Source: Acanthococcus lagerstroemiae
Lineage: Eukaryota; Arthropoda; Insecta; Hemiptera; Eriococcidae
Direction of reading: 5' to 3'
Assembly: GCA_031841125.1 (NCBI GenBank)
Contig: CM063106.1
Coordinates: 71,412,101 to 71,476,100, forward strand
DNA: 64,000 nt
Part shown: positions 11,328 through 22,449 of the stretch, piece by piece
Numbering within the stretch: the first letter of the stretch is position 1
Layout: every line of letters starts with the position of its first letter
Notes under the pieces: generated by a model
Seen by the model: only the letters and a program-made list of their open reading frames with translations
The model's database searches: none
What the model was told of the DNA's origin: nothing
Program-made: the position numbers and the translations under genes

Positions 11328-11831
11328 CAGTAGACTCCTGATTATTCGACATCCGATTATCCGACATTCGGATTAACCAACTCAGATTATTTCTCTAACT
11401 TTTTCGGATTAATCGACCTTAACATGTAGGGTAGCCCGAATTGCGTTCGATTTATAACACCAGAGAAGTCGTTAGAGTTTATTGAGTTCCAGTCAGAAGT
11501 TATTCTTCAAGATCTGCTTACGTTTCATAAATGGCATAGTGTTGCTGCGGAAAAGAAAGTGAATAACAAAAAACTCAAACCAAAAGTTCTGAATCTTTCA
11601 AAAAGAGTTAATTTTTTTGTTTAAATGTAAATACGGAATTTTTCTTGTTTATTTTTCCTAAATTTGTGTGGTACCTAATGATTTTCTACATGAATAAATA
11701 TTTGTACCCGGACTGCGCTTGTTTTAAATGCTTCTTCTACAGAATCTGCGACATTTTCGGATTATCCGACTTTTCCCTTATCCAGCCCAGCTTCACCTTG
11801 AATTAGGTCTTATAATTTGGGAGTTCTACTG
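11328..11831. mobile_element. 504-bp pogo/Tigger-like MITE, TA target site
   Basis: The left end is CAGTAGACTCCTGATTATTC and the right end on minus is CAGTAGAACTCCCAAATTAT. TA flanks both ends (11326-11327 and 11832-11833). Subterminal copies of GATTATCCGAC occur at both sides. It has no coding capacity. Confidence 0.78.
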
Positions 11832-11833
11832 TA

Positions 11834-14336
11834 TGTTAACAGCCAACACATTGTTTATGACTTCCCCGAATTCCTTTTCTTCTGTTCTAGCAACTTGGCT
11901 AGGCCTAAAGCTAAATGGAAAATCATAGGTCAGTTTTTTCCAATATTTGCCCACTACCTAACTTAGTCCAAGGCGAGACATTTGCAGAATTTGTTGTGGA
12001 GTACTAGTAGTGCACACCTTTCCTTTTACCCCAATGGTTATATCTTCATTCATCAAAAGTCGTAAAAAGGCGCTTGGGTTCATATTTAGCAAAAGAGTGA
12101 GTTGCTCTCTATGTCAAACTAGAACCCGTTTTCATTGAACTCAAAAGATGCTCGCCTTATCTGCAAAGAGATAACCCATTTTTCGTGTACGATTCGAGGT
12201 CACGGTAGATTTCCTCGGTCAATTTATGCGGATTAAGAGATCTCGCAGTGCCAAGAGTACTCCGTTTCTGGAGACAAATGAATTTGAATTTTACAAATTA
12301 CGAATTTCCTCGACCCTCGCTCCGTATTCTCTCCAATCTATTTCCTTTCAGCGGCACACATATTAGCGTTATAACGCAACCTCCAAGCTGATTAATCTAG
12401 TCAGTTTCATTTTTACTTTCCACTCGTCTGAATTAATGCGATCGTTGTCCGGCTTGTCACTTCCAAATGTATTTTTGCTTTTAATTAACGAAGTACATTA
12501 GAGTAAAAATAGTGATAAGTAAATAGTAATAGCGTATTAGACGAGAGACGAGCGGCGGCGTTTTACCTATAGTAAAAATTCTTCACAGACAATGATATTT
12601 CGTATCTTACCGGTTGTACTTCCAATACTCCATGTATAGTCAGACTGGAGTACACTACATTAGAAACGGACAAGTTTTGAGGGAACTCGGTCACACCATT
12701 TATGGAATGTAGTCGCTGCCACTGAACAACCTTGCCGGCGAAGAAATAATAAAGAAATAATCGATGACTCATAAAAACGTCGTATATACTTCGTGTCTTC
12801 TACGAAATGTATAAAGAGTGGATATCTGTAAGTACAATTTGAATGATCTCGCATGGAGGAGGAGCACAGGGCGACCAATACGAATAATCGGCGTACCGAG
12901 TGACCGTTCGATGCTCTGATGCGTCTGATTTTCGACGTCTTCACTACGGATGATTATAGTGATATCTGATGACCACCCTTGAAGAGCGACCATGTTTTGG
13001 GTTTTCTTACACTGTACTAGCATCATTGGTGGACATCTATCGTAATCTGGACAGTGCTGGGCTACCTTTCGGACATTGTCTGTAGCGAAGATTTAAGGCT
13101 GGGCTGCCGGTGAGTGACCGCTGTGCTGATGGGAGTCCTAACGAGCAACATTGTCGCGTCTAACAGTTCAATGAACACAACGAATTGTGTATACGATTTT
13201 GCAGCGCCTAAGCCAACCTAGTTGAGATTTCAGTAATTATACCGGGAGTGCCATTTTTTCGTCCGGGTGGTCTCGAATACAATTCTAAATAAAAGTACTG
13301 AATATTCGAGTTTTACCAATTTTTCAACAAGGACGATGCTCACCCTTTTCATCAGTATTGCATACTAATCACGAAATATCCAGATTAGACAATAATTTAT
13401 ACAGACAGTCAATCTAATATTCATACCTATTACCTCTTCGTTAGTAATCGTTTTCCTATGAAGCATCTGATTCACTCCTTTCTTACAACCATTAGCAAAT
13501 ATTTCAGCTTCCTAACTACTCAGTGTCTCACAGCCTCCTATCCAACAGTACAACATTGCATCGTAGTAATCAAAATATTCACGTTTCAGCCATTTTTCGC
13601 CTGATGAGAAGAGAAGAATCTTTTCTGGAAACTTGTTTGAAAAAATAAGCAGAAATAAAAATATTTATGTATGTGTGTGCTGCATAGGTGACTCAAGACC
13701 TCTCTTGCACTGCGTGTTTGTGAAGGGAGGTGGAAAATGTTCGGTAATGCTAGGTACTGCCGCACTAACGAGGTCCAAAATGAGGTACAATTTCCTTTCA
13801 GAAAATGTGATGTTGCCACTAAAATTATGTGTAGGTTCTGTGTCCCCAGTTGACAAACACGACGGCCAAATACCTCGAAGTTCAACATTGAAGCTGTTAC
13901 AATGAGAGACACATTCTAAATTTATTCTAACTACGGCGCGCTAATTTTTTTATTACGATGTACAAGTGTACCTAGACGAATTTGAAATTATAAAAAAGAG
14001 GCTTCCAGGGAGTCTACATTAAAATTTTTTTTCAATATCATATGGCTTTTTATTTTTCTTAGGGGTGTATAAGGAAGGAGATCATGCCCCTCCCCTCGAA
14101 AAAATTCTCTTACTATGTCTATGTCATGATCCTATAAGGACATTCATGTTATCAGTTAATGTAAGTGAAGAGCTGTATTCCAAAGTGGCCCTAGTTAATT
14201 TTTGGCGGTTCTGAGATAGCAACGCAATCTGGCAGAGACTGTGATGAAGTTCAATCTAGTCGTGGTCTGAACCCTCTATCTATGTTAGGTTTGATGTTCT
14301 ATGCATTTTGTTGAAGTTTGTTTCCAAAGTGGCTTA
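11834..14336. other. unassigned DNA
   Basis: About 2.5 kb with no recognised element. Short open frames at 12563-13026 (minus) and 13586-13912 (both strands) carry no known motif and overlap on opposite strands, so they look like chance. Confidence 0.45.
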
Positions 14337-14338
14337 TA

Positions 14339-14385
14339 CAGGGTTAGTCGGTTTTCCTTCCGCCACAGGGAAGTTAGTTTTTCGC
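14339..14385 (+). mobile_element. solo end of the 2907 MITE family
   Basis: The sequence CAGGGTTAGTCGGTTTTCCT, preceded by TA, matches the terminal repeat of the element at 2907-3111 and extends through CCGCCA. No partner end was found nearby, so this is a truncated copy. Confidence 0.7.
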
Positions 14386-14419
14386 GAAACCAGGTGCACG
14401 TTTTTTCGCCAGGCCAGCG

Positions 14420-14660
14420 GTCTCTTCGACAAGAATTTAATGGGAAATATTCGGGAAAAACTCCGATGGCTTTTGAAGAATTTTATCAAGAATCTTTAGG
14501 AAAAATCTTCGAGAAAATTTCCTGATAATGTTTGGAGAATTTTATCGAAAGCACTTGGGGAATAACACCAAGAGTTTTGAAGAATTGTATCGAAAATTTT
14601 AAGAAAAACCCTTCCATTATTTCCGACGAACCTTATCGAAATTTCTGGATATTGCATCAG
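14420..14660. repeat. short tandem repeat, about 50-60 bp unit
   Basis: Units beginning TTTTGAAGAATTTTATC recur near 14474, 14528 and 14576 with divergence, for example TTTGGAGAATTTTATCGAAA. It is a degenerate minisatellite. Short frames over it are a by-product of the periodicity. Confidence 0.5.
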
Positions 14661-15289
14661 AACTTTTACCTAGTCTCAGTTAAGGCCGAAAATTCCAATA
14701 TTTTAGACCCAAGATTGAGAAAATAACGATTTTTTATTTGGCCCCGCCTTCACCAAAAATTCAAATTTTGGATCCAAAATAGGCAAATTGACTTGGCTCG
14801 AAGTTTTCATAATCACTGATACCGAGTCTTAATCGTAGGGGAGAAATCCTAAGCTGAACCATAACGAGTTTTCACACAGGCCTGTAAAATGAGTCTTCAG
14901 AATGTTTTAATGAAAGATTCCCAGACTACAAATTCAGAAATGGCAGTGGCGGCGTTAGCGTTTGCGAGGCCTTATGCTAAATATTACGTACGAGGTCTTC
15001 GTTGTAGCAGAATGATCCCAAGAAAGGAGGGGAGCTTGCACTTCCCGCTTTCCCGGCACCAATATTTTGCATGTGTGCCAAGACGGAACAAGAAGGAAAA
15101 TTTTCTGAACTTCAGTGATGACCCAACAAGAATTTTACATTCCCGTATAAGAATCACGTATGCAAAATTTTATCAAATAATATTGAAGAATAATATATTG
15201 ATGTATAAGTACCTATCGCTAGATGAGCTGATTATTTCGGAAAATTCAAGCGCTATTCAAACTCTTCCTGGCTCAGTTGAATAAATTTG
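14661..15289. other. unassigned DNA
   Basis: A 131-codon frame at 14889-15284 on plus (MSLQNVLMKDSQTTNSEMAV at its start) has no recognised domain; it could be chance. Confidence 0.35.
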
Positions 15290-16505
15290 AGACCCTTACA
15301 GGCTTTCTTAAGACTTCTCAAGACTTATTTAGTACTCGTACAGCAATGTTCTAACTTCTTTAAAATTCTTTCAGACGTATTTTGCTTGACAAGAGTCTTC
15401 TAGAAAAAACTTTTTGAGATCTGTTTAAGATTATTATCCCTCGCTCTACAATCACTGTTTTGGACTCTTCCAGATTTTTAAAAGCACTGTAAGACTTATT
15501 AAGATGAATAGTAAAATGAGTATTTTCACATTTTTTCTGGAAGAGAGCGCGGTAGGAGAAAATATATCCCCACAATTTCTCGATATTATTTCAGACTATT
15601 TTACTCTTCAAGGCCTTTCCAGAATTCTTCAAGGCCATCTCTGAAACTTTTTCGACTTTAAGATTGGATATTACTTTGTGCTTTACACACACTTTTTCGG
15701 ACTACTCCTGACTTCTATAGAACTCTTTAAGACTTGCTCTGAGATGAGCAGTACAATGAGTATTTTCAAATAATTTCCCGGTTCAGGAGGGGGGGGGGGT
15801 TTCAAGACTCGTCTAGAATTGTCCCGGATAATTTCCACAGCTCTTTCGGACTCGTTTAAGATCATTATTTTACGCTCTACAGAGACTTTTTCAGACTTTT
15901 TTGAGACTTTTATAGATCTATTTAAGACTTCTTAAGACTCGACTAGATACTAAAACAGACAAGTTTAGAAAGCCTAAAAACCTTGGAAATTCTCAAAAAA
16001 TATTGAATCCGCGTCTATAACAATTTAACACGGCTAAAAGAGTTTCAAGAGTCTCAATGAAGCATAGAATAGTCTCAGAAAGTTGTAGCCGTGTTTGTCA
16101 GGGTTCTAAAACACATTGTCTTGAAACGAACTTAAGGATCCTTAGAGATGATACAAACATGTTCACAGAAGCCGTGAAAAGTTTTAAACAGGATTTAAGA
16201 AGCCCAAAAGTATCTGAAAAGAGTTCTAAATCCATCCAGATGGATGTCAGAAAGTTCAAGAGTCCGAAACAGGTACCTAACATAGTTATGGAAACATTTC
16301 TCAGAAGTTCTGAAAGAAGTATTAAAAAAGTCGAAGAATCTGAAAAATCTTTAAGAAGTCTCGAGGCGGGGGTAGTGTTGACCGAGTTCGCATGGTCTGT
16401 AAAGAACCTCAAACATGAGAGCAAGAGCCGTAAAGAAGTCTTGAAGAGTAATAAACAAGCCTTGAACAGTCTTGAAGGTGTTAATTCTCGGATTATCAAG
16501 CTGTA
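15290..16505. repeat. AGTCTT-rich satellite array
   Basis: The array is built from diverged short units containing AAGACTT, TTTAAGACT and, in the second half, AGTCTTG and GAGTCT. A higher-order period is visible: GTAAAATGAGTATTTTCA near 15511 recurs as GTACAATGAGTATTTTCA near 15751, exactly 240 bp later. The orientation switches near 15.95-16.03 kb. The half at 16050-16300 is an inverted copy of part of the array at 56.8-57.0 kb. Open frames of up to 152 codons across it follow the repeat and are not genes. Confidence 0.72.
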
Positions 16506-16554
16506 TTTCTGCTAGGCCACCGGGAATTTGCCTGGTTGCCTTCGCCTTAGTACA

Positions 16555-16765
16555 CTACCCTGGTAGTATTGCCTTCCTCTCTGTCCAAGTGTCTGATAGA
16601 GCGATAGTAATTTTCTAGATGGGTGACTCGTGTTTCGAATCCTGTCCTGAGTGTATGGCACACCGAATTTGCATCGGCTTCAAAACTAACGGAGGTGCGA
16701 ATTTACCTACAATTCTCACACGACATCCAATATAATCCAATTGTCGAGTGAATGTGGTATGCAGC
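16555..16765 (+). mobile_element. possible third tRNA-derived SINE
   Basis: A box-like TGTCCAAGTGTCTGATAGAG at about 16582 is followed about 50 bp later by a B box-like GTTTCGAATCC near 16634, the spacing of an RNA polymerase III internal promoter. The downstream body (TGGCACACCGAATTTGCATC) is unlike the other two SINE families. Only one copy is seen here, so this is tentative. Confidence 0.35.
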
Positions 16766-16769
16766 GACG

Positions 16770-18640
16770 TTCGACATTTGCCCTACCAAAGGTAAATAGT
16801 CGTCGTTGCAGTGATAGGGAATCTCGCAGTCAGATCAAGTCGCAGCTCACGAAGCCCAAGCGTGACGCGACGGCGACGCCATAGTTTTCTTCGCATTGTA
16901 ATACTAATCAACGACAGAATAATTGCCACTAATATACACAATATTTTAACGTATTTTCAGTATTCAGTCGCATCGTGCCCTGTCTTATTGTATATCGTGT
17001 GTCAACGCTACTGCTTACCTCTTTCGCAGTCTAGGTGTTACGAAGTCGTAATTATTGCAGCGAATCGGGCGAGGTTAATGACGCGAAACGAATCATTCTG
17101 TAAACAGACATTTTAGAAGCGGAGGATGTGCGTTGAAATCTGTCGTTGTTGTGTCACCGAGAGCCGAGCGAGCCAGTTAACACCGGAGTCGATGCGACGG
17201 CTCATATCCGGTGATGATCAGGCACCTTGGTCGTTACAGAATTCAGACTGCAATATAGATACGGAGTTGCAGCCCCATAAATAAGTGATGAGAGAGGGGA
17301 TATGGAGATATATCTTCCCCCGAGCCGTGAAAAACGTGGAATTGTAGAGCCTGTAATCCCCTCTTTTCTTCAGTCAGGCCTAGAGCTTCCAATCTGTTAC
17401 CTCTGATACTTTGAAGAAGCACTTACCGTATCCTACATACACCTCTCCTGTCCGGCTTCCAATCCTCTCCATAACCAACTAGAGCCCTCTACCTGACCTC
17501 TCGTGTCCTCAGTCCCTCCACATCCAATCTATGTTCTTCTTCTTTACCCACCCTAACATCATACACCTCTTGCAATCCCCCTAATCATATGACACTTACC
17601 GCTCAATGCAGCTAGTGCCAAAAAAAGTATCATTTTATATATGAGACCTCTTAGTTTTTGTATTTTCTGACATGGATATGCTTAATGGATTGCCACGCAA
17701 AAAAGAAAAATTCCGCAAAAAAAGTCCGGCAGAAAAACGTTACCATCATGATGTAGTTGCGTATTCCTCTTTGCGCGGTCATTCGTGTCGTAACGTTTCG
17801 ACCGGCCAACATGGAGAATGCTTATAGCGACGCCGAGGACAGACGACTAGAGAAGGCATTGGAACGTGGGTATGCGGGTCAACTCGGTTGCCTGGACGAC
17901 ATCCATGTAACAATGTCCTTTGCAGCGGTCGGACTCTTTTTTCTTGTGCATGTGAAGTTGGAATTGAGCGAAATTTTACATATCCACGACTATTTTTAGT
18001 ACAGAAATTGTTTTTCCGTATTCCTCCCTCATCCCCAAGAGAACGTTTCCTGCTAACATTACTGCGGATTTGAAATCAGTCGGTTGTTTTCTCTTCACAA
18101 TTATTATTTGTATGATTCAGGGACCCAATACAGGTTCTTGTTTGATCAAGGAAATGATTGGCTCCGGGCAGTCAGCAGACTCTGGAGTCATTTTTCGGGT
18201 GATTAAGTTCACTAGATGGGATTGTTGTTGTGAGGGAACAGACATGGAAACACCCTGAGGGGTCCTGGTTTTTATTTTAAGCGATGATTAAATTTCAAGA
18301 AAGTCCTTGAAGGTCTTTTTCATTCCAACCCTTATGGGCTATTTATCAGTTTTGTGTTGTTTTTCAGTGTTGAGATATTTTTCAGTTTTTGGCCGTTTGT
18401 AAGTCTCCAGTTCATTATTGGGGATGTTTGTCAATTTTAGCCTTCTCTTTGGTGTTGGTCATTTCGACTCAGTTCGGTTGTAGTTTGTCATTTTGGCTGT
18501 TTGTGATCAGATTTGCTATCTTCGGCCGATTTTGGCTCGTTTGGATAGATTTGGTCGTTTTTCGTTTGATGTTGTTCATCACTTTCGGGCTATTTTTTTC
18601 TATTTTGAGATTGTTATCATTCTGAACTGTTCGCCAAATT
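16770..18640. other. unassigned DNA with one protein-like short frame
   Basis: Mostly featureless. On plus at 17811 an ATG in a good start context (CCAACATGGAG) opens a frame reading MENAYSDAEDRRLEKALERG, which has a protein-like composition for about 33 codons before becoming hydrophobic and AT-rich. This could be an exon, but I do not recognise it. The segment 18340-18620 is low-complexity TTTTGG/GTTTGT-rich DNA. Confidence 0.3.
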
Positions 18641-18649
18641 TAGGGTACA

Positions 18650-19180
18650 CCTTCTCATGTCCGCCATAATATGAAATTGTAGAAAAGTTGGAACATTTAG
18701 GCGCTGCGATTGGCATTGGCAATATTAAACATTTTGCAAGGTTTTTTTATTTATTTATTTTAATACACAATTTTGAAATTTTAGTTTTCAGCTAGAAAAA
18801 ATTTTTCAAATAATTCGAAATTTCTCAAGAACTGGTAAATTTATCAGTTGAAGCTAGTAAAATTTAAAATGTTGGAAAAATCAGCCCACTCCCACTATTT
18901 AAAGTTTTAATGAGTTAACGTAATCATTTTTTTTCTTCGCTCGATGATCTTGAAATTTTAGTTTTCTCTTGAGAAATATCTGCCCCCCGCGTCATAATTT
19001 AAAATTATAGAAGAGTTGGTAAATTTATGAGTTGAAGTTGGTAAATTTGAAAAAGTTGCAAGCTTTTTATTTATTTCTTTTGTATTTATTTACTTTTTCT
19101 GGCCTTACGATTGTTTTGAAATGTTAGTTTTTAGTCCTTCCTGACTATTTAACAATTTTAAGATTAAATTGTTGAATTTA
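18650..19180. repeat. AT-rich satellite, about 330-bp period, first block
   Basis: Units share CATAATATGAAATTGTAG or CATAATTTAAAATTATAG, then GAGTTGGTAAATTTA, then TTGCAAG(C)TTTTTATTTATT, then GAAATTTTAGTTTTC. Copies start near 18668 and 18998, about 330 bp apart. The array resumes at 19860 after an insertion. Confidence 0.6.
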
Positions 19181-19505
19181 TATATGTTAGGCTCAATTGC
19201 CGAAGTCGCTCATTGGGCGAAAAAATTGACCACAACGCGTTTTGGTGATTGCGAAATGAGCAATTTTAGTATAACCAGAACGCGTTTTGAAATGTTGAAT
19301 TACCAGATAGCGTTTTGGCCTATGTTAATCGTTTAAAAAGAGAGCCACTACGCGTTCTGAAACCCTGGTTTACCAGAACGCATCCTGTTCTTTCAATTTT
19401 TAAAGTGAACTCGGGTAAAGTAGGAAGAAAGGAGGAACAGTTGAAAATAATTTTGAAATTTTTTATCATTATGAAAAATACGTCGTAATTTTTTTTTTTT
19501 ACATA
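19181..19505. repeat. cluster of ACCAGAACGCGTTTTG-like motifs
   Basis: The motif occurs, with changes, near 19233 (ACAACGCGTTTTGG), 19274 (ACCAGAACGCGTTTTG), 19302 (ACCAGATAGCGTTTTGG), 19348 (ACTACGCGTTCTG) and 19372 (ACCAGAACGCATCCTG). It interrupts the AT-rich satellite and lies directly next to the integrase-type relic, and may be its downstream region. Confidence 0.6.
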
Positions 19506-19513
19506 ATTATAGG

Positions 19514-19860
19514 CTACTTATTCTTACACGAAGAATTCGAGTGACATTTTGAGTTACATTTCATATTGTTCGCGAAGCATTTACATTTTCTATCGGTGCA
19601 ATAGCGTTTGCAATTAATTACAGTGAACAAAGCCTTGCTCGCTGCCTGAAATTGCAGCGGATGCTGATCTTAAGGTCATTGGTGCCGTTGGAGGCACATC
19701 TGCGAGGGTAACGAACGTACTATCGGCGATGGTAAATTCATTTCGAGCGTACAAATTTTTGAGAATTCCCTCCTTTGTACAATCCGGAAGAATTAATTTC
19801 AATGACCACGGCTAGGACACTTCGGGGAGCTGCACGTCCGCGATTGACATCAGATACACG
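19514..19860 (-). pseudogene. transposon integrase-type protein, C-terminal relic with Cys cluster
   Basis: Reading on minus from 19860, successive frames give DVNRGRAAPRSVLAVV, then GILKNLYARNEFTIAD and PMTLRSASAAISGSEQGFVH, then CKRYCTDRKCKCFANNMKC with NSKCH and SSCKNK before a stop at 19514-19516. This matches, from memory, the end of integrase-derived proteins of the KRBA2/SCAN3 (Ginger- or Gypsy-related) type: a 'DVDRGRGDPR' block, a 'GxLKGxYSRNQF' block, and a final CXC-like zinc cluster with eight or more cysteines. At least two frameshifts break it, one from what looks like a 4-base TAAT insertion just before the Cys cluster. The integrase core is not present. It is embedded in satellite DNA. 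The family assignment is inference; the Cys cluster and its order are seen directly. Confidence 0.6.
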
Positions 19861-20540
19861 TAATAAAATATGTAATTTCGAATTGTAGACGAGTTGGCAA
19901 ATTTAGGAGCTATGTTGCGATGAGTCAGTCCCCCCCCCCCCATATTCAACTAATTTGCTAGAGGATTAGTTCAAAATATTAGTTTTCAGTTCACATAAAA
20001 ACGCCTCCAAATAATTTGAAATTTTTCAAGAATTATGAATTCAGTGACTGTAATTGACAAAATTTAAAATTTTGTTAAACATTTTTCTTTTTTTCTTTTG
20101 GCATTTTTATTTCTTTTATACATTTACTTACTTTTTTCATTTGACAATTATTTTAGAAATTTCAGTTTTCAGTTAAAAACTATGTACCAATTGTTGAATT
20201 TACTTTTTGTTTTTGGTTCAAAACTTTTCAAGTTTAGATTCCAGTTGAAAAAATTTCTTCCAATCATATAAAATTTCCAAGAGCTGATAAATCTAGCAGT
20301 TGTAGTTAGCAAAATTGAAAATATTGGGAAAGCCACCTCTTTTCTGTTTGAACATTTTCAGCAGTTGTTGAATTTACTGCTTTTTTATGTGCTCGACGAT
20401 CTTGATATTTTAGTTTTAATTAAAAAATACCTCACTTCCTCCTTCATCATAATTTGACATTGTAGCAGATTTGGCAAATTTGGGAGCTACAGTCAGCACA
20501 ATTAAAACGTTGCAAGTCTTCATTTGTTTAACCTCTTAGG
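19861..20540. repeat. AT-rich satellite, second block
   Basis: Continuation of the array at 18650-19180, with the marker AATTGTAGACGAGTTGGC near 19877 and CATTGTAGCAGATTTGGC near 20457, about 580 bp apart, with inner related units. It has a run of C at about 19928-19939. Confidence 0.55.
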
Positions 20541-20832
20541 TATTAATGATAAATTGGGTTTAATAAATCTGAATCCTATTTTTTTATTCGATGATTTTTA
20601 TTTTACGTTCATTTTTTCTATTAATCTTATCAATTAAATTACCTTTTTCACTGCTAGCCATTGACACAGACCTTATGGAGGAACCCCAAGAACTTCAGTC
20701 GTTTTGTCGGGATCACAACTCTTTATGACCTTTAAGGGATGTAAATTACCATCGGACACGCTTTCCGACCTCTGTAACTAGCCATCACTGTTGAGGATTA
20801 TGATAGGTCGCAATTTTTTTTCGTGAGAAGTC

Positions 20833-20935
20833 CAGGGTGTCTAACGGTCATTTAAGTCATTTAAAGTTGTTTATTTTAAAAAACGGTCATGTAAGTCGTT
20901 TAAAGTCTTTTATTTTCAATCATGGTCATTGAAAA
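20833..20935 (+). mobile_element. left end of a CAGGGTGTCTA-type element
   Basis: The end reads CAGGGTGTCTAACGGTCATT and is followed by repeated GTCATTTAAGTCATTTAAAG motifs, matching the left side of the element at 54410-54765. The right end was not found, so the extent is uncertain. Confidence 0.5.
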
Positions 20936-20939
20936 ATTT

Positions 20940-22310
20940 AAAAATCAGCAAATTATACCTTGAAAGAGAGAACAAAGAATTTAGAATTGGAAAATTCTAT
21001 TATAATGACCAGAACTGCAATTTTTATGCGAATGTATATCTCTATTTATGGCGTATATTCCAGAAGTTTCAAAAGATCTTCACAAATCACAGAATTCTGA
21101 GTCAAATGAGTAGTACTTCATTTTGTATATGTTGCATATTTTGCACCAGTTCTACTTATTTTTTAGTATTTTTTTCCCAATAAGTGATTTTTCTAATTTC
21201 TTACTTAAAAATACTAAAAATAATTCCCGACTAAAAAAAACCAACAAACTGAAAAGACTTAATGATCTATGAATCAGCAGCAGAAAAGCATTTAGAAAAA
21301 TATGTTCTTTTGCATGTGAGATACCCTTTCTCCTGCCCACATCGCATTTCAACGGCCAAAATTGACCAGATTAGGAGGGGACAAAGTACAGTGTATTGCA
21401 ATTTTTCCACTATTAATTAAAGAATAGGAGGAGCGGTACCCTGAAAATACTGGAAGCAAATGGAAGACGAAAGTGACAATGAAAATGACAACGAAGAGGA
21501 CCGTTAGAGTGTGGGGAAAGGGAGAGAGGGAGGAAGTCATTGATACCAAACTGGCTCAGAGGCTGATAAATGCTCTGAATGGCGTTACTAAATGCTTTAT
21601 CAGGGTTGCCAGATGAGCGAAGCTGAATCGGACCACTCTCGAATTTCTTTAGGACCAAAAATGATAAAAAGGACCAAAATAATGTTTCGCATCTCGCTTC
21701 GTCCGATGCTCGCAGCATTTGCTTTCAAACTCTCATACGCGATGGCTGAAAGGGAAAACGTAATATGTCACATTGCAGTTTTTCGACTTTGAAAGCCTTG
21801 CCTGAACAAGGTCAAGACTTGACTTCCCCATAAACAATTAACTGAATGCTGGAAGCTGCATAATTGGAAAAACGCAGTGTTACCAACGTTATAATTGATT
21901 TTCTGAGAAAAAATGAAATGTGACATGCTACCTTTTTTTTTTAAGCCATCGTGAATGGGCACCCACCAATAATTGGTTGCGCTTAAGCAAAAGGGACCTA
22001 GCGACATTTGGTGATAATATGAGTTATTAGTATCGTTGTAAAGTGCGTAAAAAGTAGAATTTTTCAAAATTGGGCCCCCGATACAAAAATGTGTACTCAC
22101 GTTGGAAAAAGCTTATCACTATCAGTAAACGTTATGCCCGTAAACCGACATTATTCATTGGCTTTTAAATGTTACATTTTTTCAAAAAACAGATTTTGTC
22201 GCTCAAGTCCCCTTTTGCTTAACATCGCTTGCCATTTATCGAAAGTTTTCGCGTATTCCGCCGCCGGTAAGGAGGAGAAAAATATCGGCACTGTGGTGAT
22301 AACTTCTAAA
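20940..22310. other. unassigned DNA
   Basis: No gene or repeat could be assigned. Open frames here overlap on opposite strands and lack known motifs. Confidence 0.45.
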
Positions 22311-22317
22311 AAATCAC

Positions 22318-22445
22318 AATTCACCCCTATCCCCCATACAGTCCTGACCTCGCCCCCTGCGACTTTTGGTTATTTCCTCAACTAAAGGCAGCCTTACGGG
22401 GTCGTCATTTCAACACGAATCAAGAAGTCGCATCACTGCGGTGCA
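22318..22445 (+). pseudogene. mariner transposase fragment around the third catalytic Asp
   Basis: The plus-strand frame near 22330 reads HTVLTSPPATFGYFLN, and one frameshift restores agreement with the mariner block YSPDLAPCDFWLFPQLK, which carries the third catalytic aspartate, followed by GRHFNTNQEV. The CDFWLFP form is typical of mariner proteins of the SETMAR-like type. No terminal repeats were found around it and the rest of the protein is gone. Confidence 0.75.
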
Positions 22446-22449
22446 GATG

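Noticed and set aside
16057..16515. 152-codon frame on plus and a 133-codon frame on minus over the same DNA
   Set aside because: Both follow the AGTCTT repeat; the periodic Lys/Ser or Leu/Phe pattern and the overlap on opposite strands point to repeat-derived frames.
18389..18625. Hydrophobic 78-codon frame, possible membrane protein
   Set aside because: The DNA is T/G-rich low-complexity sequence, which alone gives Phe, Leu and Val codons.
21600..21900. Element bounded by CAGGGTTGCCAG and CAGTGTTACCAAC
   Set aside because: The two sequences are in the same, not inverted, orientation, so they do not form terminal repeats.
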